From Saturnia japonica (lineage: Eukaryota; Arthropoda; Insecta; Lepidoptera; Saturniidae): a DNA stretch of 64,000 nt. Of the stretch, positions 58,901 to 64,000 are shown piece by piece; the stretch's first letter is position 1; the number at the start of each line of letters is the position of its first letter. The position numbers and the translations under genes are program-made. The stretch lies in NCBI GenBank assembly GCA_033032175.1, contig CM065325.1, positions 4,988,930 to 5,052,929 on the forward strand. Direction: 5' to 3'. The notes below the pieces were generated by a model that was not told the DNA's origin, did no database searches, and saw only the letters and a program-made list of their open reading frames with translations.

Positions 58901-61274
58901 CCATTTCTAATGTGTCCGACTTGCGGACTCATAGATGATGTGCACCACATTCTGGTTGAGTGCGTTCGAAGTGAACTACTAGGTCTAAACTTAATGCTTC
59001 TGGTTCATCCCACATCGGTATATATAAATCCATTTTAGCCGAACCTTCTTCTTTTGCAAGGGAGGTATTTAAAATGAAGTTAAGTAATTGTTAATAGTAG
59101 TTTTTATGTTATTTGGAAATTTTCTTGTGAAGTTTAATTTACATAGACACCATAGTCGCTCAAGCGACTAAGCCTAAAATGAAGAGATTTAAAAAAAAAA
59201 AGCACAAGAGTTTGTTTATCGAACGTGCTAATCTCTGGTACTAGCAGTCAAATTAGAAAAATCCTTTTTGCATTTTATAGACTTTATTGAGAAATATAAA
59301 ACTTCATACTAAACTCTTAAGTAGCGCAACAGTAGCCATGAACGTCAGGCAATGTGGAAAACTGTAGGCAATTATGGGAAGTGAGAACAACGATAGGCTG
59401 CACGGGTCTTGGAGGCGGTGAGGTGGTTAGTTGGTCGAATACTTTAACACGGGAGAAGCAGTCGAGTACTGCTTGTCAGTTATAACACTCGACACTGGCA
59501 ATTACAAACATTAATAAAATGCGCACTTAAAAAATACATATACATTATACAGTTTGCCATTTGTTTTATGTGATCCTTTCTTTGCCTAACATGATAAAAG
59601 CGCTCGCGCTTATGCCTTTAACTATATCCATTTCATTAAAATTCAGGTATTCTTTTTTTCAGGGTATGATGAATGATAATCATTATGGACCTTATAGTGA
59701 TGTAATAAAACAGTGAGTTGTTCTGTATCTGTCACATGAAATAAACATTCATAATAGCTATAGTCGTACAAGTTCGTGCTCGACCGTCCTATGTTTTAGA
59801 CGTTAGCGGGGACAAGGTAGCAAGCCAGTACACTACACATTACACTAAAGTAAACAGTATGTTATCGCAGCAGTGTTAATAAAGGCGTAATCAAGACTTC
59901 AATAAATAGATTTTTGGGCGCTTACATGGCTTGCGCTATCGAAACCTTAAGAGATTCATTAAAATGATGCACTAAAGAATTGTAATTCATCAAAAAACCT
60001 AGACAAAACCCGCGATATCTATTACCCAAGATTGACTCAATGTCATAGTAATTATTTTTATCTTCAACATAATAATTACAAATATTAAGTTATTTGCGAA
60101 ACTATTTTCCCAATTTAGTATTAATCCTTATCCAGATAAATACGTTAGTTAACTTGGGCATATGATGTAAGTTAAAATTTACAGAAACTTTTATATAAGT
60201 TATTTGTCATAAGCTAAAATTAGGATAACAATATAAAAACTGATACACCTAAGTATACTTAATTTTTGCTTACACAATCTCACCTCATCGTCATTAATCC
60301 CTTTCCAATGACGTAATTTGTTTTTGGGAGGTGCGGCGCGGCGTCGCGATCAAGGGCAACCAGTCCTGCGCAACTTGCATGACGCATCCAATGGTTTCTC
60401 GCAACCCTCACCAGGCCGTCGGTCCACCTTGTGACGGGTTTGTCCGAGCTTCGTCTCCCAGAACGAAATTTAAGACAACATACTACTTTTTAACTTTTTT
60501 CATACTACATTTCTTAACTGTTCTTTTTTTTATACAACTAAGGTGGCAAACAAGTATACAGTCCTTCTGATGGTAAGTGGCTACTGTAGCTTATAGACGT
60601 TTGAACGTTATTGACGTTTATACCATAGGCATCATAAGCATGTTGCCAACCCTGAAGCCCTCACCCCCAAAAGAACTCTGGGAACCCTACTCACCGCAGT
60701 AACACAACACAAAGTTATTTAACTGCAATCTTTTGTAGGGTGAAGGTATTCCACCAGTTGGTTTACCAAGTAAAGAGAAATCACTAAAGACATTTCTCTG
60801 CACCACCTCCCTCGATAAATCAAGGAATATAAATAGGATAAATCCTATTACGATAAGAAACTTGTACTTATTCATGAAAAAAAATTTTTTTTTAGATCAA
60901 TTGGTTTAGAGTATGAACTGAGACTAGAAAGAGAACTAAGATTAATGAATATCACATTTTCCGATGAAAATATTCTTCGTTCCAGAGGTTATGATAAAAC
61001 TCCAGATTTTAAGCTCGATGTACCTATAGCAATAGATGGTTTCATCGTCAATTGGATCGAAAGTAAAGCTCTTTTTGGTGATGAAAAAAACCATTTGGGA
61101 TATTTAAAAGAACAGTTATCCTGCTACTGGAATAGGTTTGGACCCGGTTTAGTGATATATTGGTTTGGATATTTGGAAACTTTAGATTCCACTCCAGAAG
61201 TTAATAGCATGTTTATATTGCGAACTAGTTTTCCAGATAAAACAAGTATTACTCAATATAAAACGGATATCTAA
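46944..61274 (+). CDS. CDIN1: CDAN1-interacting nuclease 1 homologue, 5 exons over 14.3 kb
   Basis: Exons 46944-47068, 53526-53678, 58252-58396, 59663-59712 and 60896-61274 give 283 residues, against 281 in human CDIN1 (C15orf41). Every junction is GT-AG and keeps the frame (KQ H|IPPHT; VQ|LSEGQG; YQVFL|GMMND; VIKQ|SIGLE). Exons 1-2 encode the helical N-terminal part. Exon 3 gives GISPALFARSLLQG. The last exon is the nuclease domain: GYDKTPDFKLDVPIAIDGF with the TPD motif (193-195), WIESKALFGD with Glu213 and Lys215, and YWNRFGPGLVIYWFGY. Together these make a PD-(D/E)XK active site (Asp195, Glu213, Lys215). The human protein binds codanin-1, and mutations cause congenital dyserythropoietic anaemia type I; its substrate is unsettled. 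Introns 1 and 2 (6.5 and 4.6 kb) are loaded with transposons. AATAAA lies at 61329-61334. Confidence 0.93.
47069..48412. other. CDIN1 intron 1, first part
   Basis: AT-rich intron DNA; the open frame at 47907-48170 is low-complexity. Nothing recognised. Confidence 0.4.
48413..50000 (+). repeat. 1.58 kb dispersed repeat, copy 2 (unclassified)
   Basis: Direct copy of 17926-19510, inside CDIN1 intron 1. The 81-codon frame lies at 48580-48825 (MASECCFKIDYFGVCVC). A poly(T) run at ~49728-49746 is expanded relative to copy 1. Homology ends at 'aaaatggcg' in both copies. Confidence 0.75.
50041..50290 (+). repeat. Diverged dispersed repeat, partner at 30.48-30.74 kb
   Basis: Same block order as the copy in MED6 intron 1 ('acaaaactcgttgtccaccc', 'gaaattaaaaactt', 'gatcagctggctggct'). 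Confidence 0.5.
50521..53239 (-). mobile_element. 2.7 kb Tc1/mariner-type element with ~270 bp inverted repeats
   Basis: Begins CAGGGTATTAGTAGACCGCT and ends with its reverse complement, flanked on both sides by TA (50519-50520, 53240-53241), the Tc1/mariner target duplication. The inverted repeats (50521-~50790 and ~52968-53239) are about 90% identical. Between them is a broken transposase in minus orientation. It lies entirely within CDIN1 intron 1. Confidence 0.88.
51110..52230 (-). pseudogene. Transposase of the 2.7 kb element, broken
   Basis: The head (minus, 52179-51967) reads CLGEARGNASRALRIYRER and RLITAAIQRVLENRPTAPV, the helix-turn-helix plus linker of Tc1/mariner-related transposases of insects. 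Further pieces are KVLKRKRMCP, PGFIEHVIWTDE (first catalytic Asp) and GNGLWNRRNTHVYSEVNPH, then RWSVNVWAG, GQRYLNLINE and FQHDGAPPH (second Asp). The third acidic residue was not located. Several stops and frameshifts mean the copy cannot move itself. Confidence 0.75.
53679..55203. other. CDIN1 intron 2, first part
   Basis: Contains a short segment at 54307-54380 ('gataagttcgttagctaacttggg') repeated at 60116-60181 in intron 4, and a probable Helitron-like element ending at ~54825. The remainder is AT-rich and unrecognised. Confidence 0.4.
54390..54826 (+). mobile_element. Possible Helitron-like non-autonomous element
   Basis: Less AT-rich than its surroundings and ends 'cccgtgcgaagctgggacg…tcgctagt', a 3' end of CTRRT type like the tails at 2.77 kb and inside the palindrome. 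The 5' boundary is a guess. Confidence 0.35.
55204..55789 (+). mobile_element. 5'-truncated Jockey copy with 11 bp TSD
   Basis: Body 55215-55778. TSD 'cgcacgaaact' (55204-55214) and 'cgcacggaact' (55779-55789) differ by one base. It holds the last ~45 bases of ORF2 ('cacacccgtcacgtccaccctc' to the TAG) and the whole 3'UTR, in the opposite orientation to the full element. It is more diverged than the 33.8 and 38.8 kb copies, so it is an older, ordinary truncated insertion. It lies in CDIN1 intron 2. Confidence 0.88.
55810..55935 (+). repeat. Dispersed repeat, partner at 4.1-4.2 kb
   Basis: Immediately after the Jockey copy. See the entry at 4095. Confidence 0.4.
56119..57160 (+). pseudogene. 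mariner transposase (cecropia-like), broken
   Basis: The head MSASNEEIRYIKGKNATQA has lost a few codons compared with the family norm. WFERFQSG shifts frame, then DSPRSGRPVTNKIDDIFEK, VEQDRHISSYDVAEEL and LKKAGYTKKLDIWVPH follow. Catalytic pieces are RLITGDKTRITYDKN (first Asp) and, after further breaks, YHDNARPQTSLATQQKL (second Asp). The third motif is damaged (HPLCSPVDFHLF in place of a YSPDLAPSD-type sequence). The C-terminus runs SNGIMSLPTKWQKFIEQNG. The right inverted repeat lies at ~57145-57170 ('gaagaaactttttcccgacc'); the left one was not found. Located in CDIN1 intron 2. At least four lesions mean it is dead. Confidence 0.88.
57290..57419 (+). repeat. LINE 3' tail with (AAG)n end
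   Basis: 'acaatggcaaatgctttt…' followed by 'caagaagaagaagag' resembles the tail of the RNase H LINE at 24.8 kb. Weak evidence. Confidence 0.35.
57784..57966. mobile_element. 183 bp MITE with 24 bp terminal inverted repeats
   Basis: CCTGCGCAGAGGAGGGACAG… at the left and its reverse complement (…CTGTCCCTCGTCTGCGCAGG) at the right agree at 23 of 24 positions. The interior is non-coding. No target duplication is evident. It lies in CDIN1 intron 2. Confidence 0.8.
58805..59203 (+). pseudogene. LINE ORF2 C-terminal fragment and 3'UTR
   Basis: Reads FLMCPTCGLIDDVHHILVEC, the Cys/His finger at the end of ORF2 in RNase H-type LINEs, then a short 3'UTR ending in a poly(A) run at ~59191. It is severely 5'-truncated and lies in CDIN1 intron 3. 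Confidence 0.65.
59713..60300. other. CDIN1 intron 4, first part
   Basis: Nothing recognised apart from the repeat at 60116-60181, shared with 54307-54380. Confidence 0.35.
60310..60480 (-). pseudogene. 3' fragment of an RTE/CR1-like LINE ORF2
   Basis: GC-rich island. Minus-strand frames give pieces such as RETIGCVMQVAQDW and GGPTAW, matching in order the 'GRPPTRW…WM..A.DR..WR' end of lepidopteran RTE-type ORF2 proteins. Frames are shifted. In CDIN1 intron 4. Confidence 0.4.
60542..60600 (-). repeat. LINE 3' tail ('ttaccatcaggc' family), inverted copy
   Basis: Minus strand reads CACTTACCATCAGAAGGACT then TACTTGTTTGCCACC, the same tail as at 63331-63380 and 63600-63648. Confidence 0.6.
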
Positions 61275-61328
61275 TTATTGTTAACAAACTATAAATATCA
61301 ATTATATGTACTGGACTTTATGTTTACC

Positions 61329-61334
61329 AATAAA
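61329..61334 (+). terminator. Polyadenylation signal of CDIN1
   Basis: AATAAA 55 bases after the CDIN1 stop codon. Confidence 0.7.
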
Positions 61335-61467
61335 ATAATATGTATTTATGGTGGTAGTTTGTTAATTAATTCCTCTGTATTAATTATATTAAAAGTATGT
61401 AGGTACGCTCGTTAGAAGTTTTACTATTCTTGGAACCCCCCAGTGATTGGAACTTTCGTTTTTTGTT

Positions 61468-61568
61468 TGTTACTGGAACGTCAATGAAAGTCGGTAGTGA
61501 GCGACAGACTGGTTTATTTATAAAAACTATATTTACCCACCACCTTACAATATTGACCAATCGTTACA
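61468..61568 (-). repeat. 101 bp 3' LTR of a mag-like Ty3/gypsy element
   Basis: On the plus strand it runs TGTTACTGGAACG … ATCGTTACA, with TG…CA ends, next to a purine-rich tract on the minus strand (AGCGGGGAGAGA, 61569-61580) that follows the integrase gene. It contains an AATAAA (minus, in 'tggtttattt'). Its very short length fits the mag lineage of Bombyx, whose LTRs are under 100 bp. Confidence 0.65.
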
Positions 61569-61602
61569 TCTCTCCCCGCTAAGCTAACAAATACAACAAC
61601 TA

Positions 61603-62549
61603 TTAGGTAATATAATTTATATTAGAGATATTCTTATTTGCTCGTTTGAATGCACGCAGTGCACGAGCAGACGCATCTGGCGGTGGTGATACGGGTACAA
61701 CCGGACTGGACTGTTTGCATTTTTGCGGTGATGGTGCTTTGGCTTGAGCATTCGGTGCAAGCCCTATCTTTAGCGCTTCACATTGCATCTCGTTTTCACC
61801 GCCAGACGCGTCCTCATAAACGTCAACTTCAGCTGCGTTATTAGCTTCCGGGTTTTCGTTTTCTTCAACCACGCATCTGCTACTCATCCTAGATAATGAG
61901 TATCTATCCATAATTTGATCGGCATGCCTACGCCACTCTACCCCGTTACCTACACTAACTCGGTACGAGACTGGACCCGTTTTCTTTACGACGGTGGCTT
62001 CGGCCCACTTATCCCCCCTCGCTGTGTAGTCCCGGGCTAGTACCGCGTCACCTACCCGGAAGTGTCTATTGGAACCGGTAGCGCGTGCTACTTGCTGCTC
62101 TTGCTTGGCGCGTACCGCGGCCGCTCGGTCCGGCCGCAACGCATCAAGCCGGCTACGTAGTCGCCGTCCCTGTAATGCCATTACTGGTGACACTCCCGTA
62201 GTCGCGTGTTCACAGTTCCGGTATTGGAAAAGGAATTTACTTAGGGCGATGTTAACATCGTCATTTTCATAAATTGCCCTTTTTATGGCCTTTTTTACAG
62301 TTTTAACTGCATTTTCAGCTGCACCGTTACCCTGAGGCCTGTACGGAGCCGAAGTTGTATGTTTAATACAATTATTATTTAAATATAATTTAAATTCCTG
62401 AGATAAAAAAGGTGGACCGTTATCTGTCACCAATTGCGATGGTAGTCCATAACGTGCAAAAATATTCCGTAACACTTTAATTGTTGCGCAAGCGTTTGTA
62501 CTCCTCATGGGTACCGCTTCAATCCATTTTGAGTGCGCGTCTACTAAAA
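61603..62549 (-). pseudogene. Integrase of a mag-like Ty3/gypsy element (5'-truncated pol)
   Basis: An open frame of ~315 codons, cut at its start by a hAT sequence at 62549. The DDE core is complete: LVDAHSKWIEAVP (first Asp), LVTDNGPPFLSQEF (second Asp) and PYRPQGNGAAENAVKTVKKA (Glu). C-terminal SH3-like parts follow (FRVGDAVLARDY, GPVSYRVSVGNG) and an acidic, Pro-rich tail. No stop lies within the preserved part, so truncation is the only lesion. The rest of pol, gag and the 5' LTR are absent. The element may be of the same lineage as that at 9.6-11.9 kb, but they do not overlap. Confidence 0.85.
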
Positions 62550-63027
62550 TCCAAATTTGAAGACGTAGAGTTGTGCGATTTCTACAAAAAATACATAGAA
62601 GAAGACAATTTTCCGCAGCTTAGAAAATTCGCAAGAAGATTGATTTGTGCGTTTGGCAGTACTTATAAATGCGAACAGTTCTTTTCATTGATGAAAGTTA
62701 ATAAATCAACACATCCTACAAGACTGACTGACGATAATTTGGAATTTTTTTTTACGTCTTTGTATCAGTGGAATTAATCCAAATATCGATGGATTAGTTT
62801 CCCAATTTCAAGGTCGTGTCTCATTGATTTCGGTGTATTTTATTTTCGTAGTTTGTAACAATTGCAAATTTAACGATTTAATTATAATGTACCACTTTTT
62901 TAAATTTCATTTTGTTATTTTAATAATTTGTACTATAAAAACATTGTCGTATTATTTCATGTCTAATATCTATAGCATTTGCACGCTAAAGTTTGGCCCT
63001 CGACATGTCAAAGGTTGCCCATACCTG
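62550..63027 (+). mobile_element. hAT element 3' end (GTF2I-repeat/ZBED-like transposase C-terminus)
   Basis: The frame FCDF-like start (VELCDFYKKYIEEDNFPQL) continues FARRLICAFGSTYKCEQFF and LMKVNKSTHPTRLTDDNL to a stop at 62777; this is the hAT dimerisation region of the type found in GTF2IRD2 proteins. The element ends at 63027, where the minus strand reads CAGGTATGGGCAACCTTTG, a hAT-style inverted repeat. The 5' part is missing and abuts the gypsy integrase. Confidence 0.8.
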
Positions 63028-63420
63028 CTCTACCGTTTGTGTAATGGGTTGTGTTCCGAGGAAACTGTTCGGTATGGTACCAGCGGCTACTTTCTACCAA
63101 CGCACCACTCGCCATCGGTAGGGAGTTCGTCTTCACACTTTGGACCCTAAATGGTCGCGGATAGTCCGGTTTCAGAGGAATATTTTTACGCGAACGTTCC
63201 TTTTGTGGAATAAGCTCCCTAGTGCTGATGTTTTCCCAGGGGACTAGAGTATGGAGTTGTTCAAAAATGCGGTAAATAGGTTTTCAAAGGGGCGACAACG
63301 CGCATGTGATACATATGTGTATGCGTCCATAGGCTGCGGTGACCGCTTACCATCAGGCGAACCGCATGCTTGTTTTCCACAAGCTTGGTATAAAAAAGGT
63401 AGATAGAGGTAGGGCACAGG
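63028..63420 (+). pseudogene. LINE ORF2 C-terminus and 3' tail
   Basis: In shifting frames it reads LYRLCNGLCSEETVRYG, then PSADVFPGD, FKNAVNRFSKGRQRACDTY and IGCGDRLPSGEPHACFPQ, the typical end of lepidopteran LINE RT proteins whose last codons overlap the 'gcttaccatcaggcg' tail. Stops are present. It begins exactly where the hAT terminus ends. Confidence 0.65.
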
Positions 63421-63429
63421 GAAATTTCT

Positions 63430-63665
63430 TTGGAGATTTGTCTCTACTTGGAAGAATCCGACTAGTGGAATACCGTACAGAACATCGCAGCCAAATAACC
63501 TAGTGTTATGTTCCTTCGGTAAGTAGGGTTTCCAGAGCTCTTTGGGGTAGGGGGTTCAAGGTCTGCAACGCACTAGTGATACCTACATGCATCAATAGGC
63601 TACGGTATCTGCTTACCATCAGGCGGGCCGTATGCTTGTTTGCCACCTTTGTTCTATAAAAAAGG
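63430..63665 (+). repeat. Second LINE 3' tail of the same family
   Basis: 'aataggctacggtatctgc' followed by 'ttaccatcaggcgggccgta' and 'cttgtttgccacc' near 63600-63648 duplicates the preceding tail with different upstream sequence. It is a separate, short, decayed copy. Confidence 0.55.
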
Positions 63666-63699
63666 CACTGGAACTCCGTCATAAAACAATGTAACCTTG

Positions 63700-64000
63700 C
63701 CGTGTTTGGGTTTCACTCTACCTACAAGTGATTTTAATGATAATATTCGAGTCGTGTATTGTGTGTGCCCTTGATTGTCAGAAGACAGATTTTATAGCCC
63801 CGTTACTTCGTTAACTATCTATCGTAGTGTGGTCGACGTGTTAATTTGTTGGCGTCCATATCTGACAACATTAGCCTTCCAAGCTTTGATGCACCAGTTA
63901 CTATCTTTTAACCTGAAACCAATTGTTTCGTCATCAAATTTTACGTACACAGCTTCCGGTAGCTCCTCACCCTCCCGTTGACCTCTTCTTAAAACCGGCT
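63700..64000 (-). pseudogene. Possible PIF1/Helitron helicase fragment
   Basis: The minus strand from the window edge reads PVLRRGQREGEELPEAVYV then KFDDETIGFRL and SNWCIKAWKANVV. The 'V.FDD...G' segment resembles the C-terminal part of PIF1-like helicases carried by Helitrons. The match is short, and the right part lies outside the window. Confidence 0.3.

Noticed and set aside
1..64000. CRISPR array, rRNA genes, bacterial operon signals
   Set aside because: No regularly spaced repeats, no rRNA-like sequence, and all host genes have spliceosomal introns; this is animal nuclear DNA.

Overview
This is a piece of insect nuclear genome, very probably from a moth or butterfly. It is AT-rich, its genes have introns with GT-AG junctions, and it is dense in transposon families typical of Lepidoptera: a cecropia-type mariner, a gypsy element with a ~100 bp LTR like Bombyx mag, short tails ending CTAGT, and LINE 3' ends carrying 'ttaccatcaggcgggccg'. 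No sequence search was possible; all names rest on reading translated sequence and on recognised family motifs.

Five host genes can be assembled. YAE1 (+, 25559-26110, 3 exons) and MED6 (-, 31195-26192, 5 exons) converge tail to tail 81 bp apart. ATG4 (+, 39764-41173, single exon) and the farnesyltransferase beta subunit gene FNTB (-, 44113-41570, 4 exons) also converge, 396 bp apart. CDIN1 (+, 46944-61274, 5 exons) has an 852 nt coding sequence spread over 14.3 kb because its introns are filled with mobile elements. All junctions chosen keep the reading frame. The genes belong to unrelated housekeeping processes: Fe-S cluster delivery, Mediator, autophagy, prenylation, and a codanin-linked nuclease.

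Layout. 1-1.6 kb: 3' end of a BEL/Pao retrotransposon. 2.4-2.8 kb: a Helitron-like tail. 5.2-8.6 kb: a large palindrome made from a P-type transposase gene. 9.0-12.2 kb: decayed gypsy gag-pol. 12.2-17.8 kb: a full-length, young Jockey LINE with target-site duplication (TSD). 17.9-19.5 kb: a 1.6 kb dispersed repeat, second copy at 48.4-50.0 kb. 20.4-24.9 kb: an RNase H-bearing LINE split by a 1.06 kb non-coding element. 24.9-33.6 kb: YAE1 and MED6 between two inverted hAT remnants. 33.8-39.4 kb: Jockey 3'UTR-only copies and transposase and LINE debris. 39.7-44.1 kb: ATG4 and FNTB. 44.9-46.4 kb: a dead DDE transposase interrupted by a short insertion. 46.9-61.3 kb: CDIN1 with a 2.7 kb Tc1/mariner-type element, a truncated Jockey copy, a mariner, a MITE and LINE tails inside it. 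61.5-64 kb: a mag-like integrase, a hAT fragment and LINE ends.

The most interesting structures are: two Jockey 3'UTR-only copies with the same 5' end, shared diagnostic changes and perfect TSDs, suggesting a non-autonomous family parasitic on the Jockey element; the 1362 bp-arm palindrome of P transposase; and an unusual element with a terminal hairpin whose removal restores a LINE reading frame exactly.
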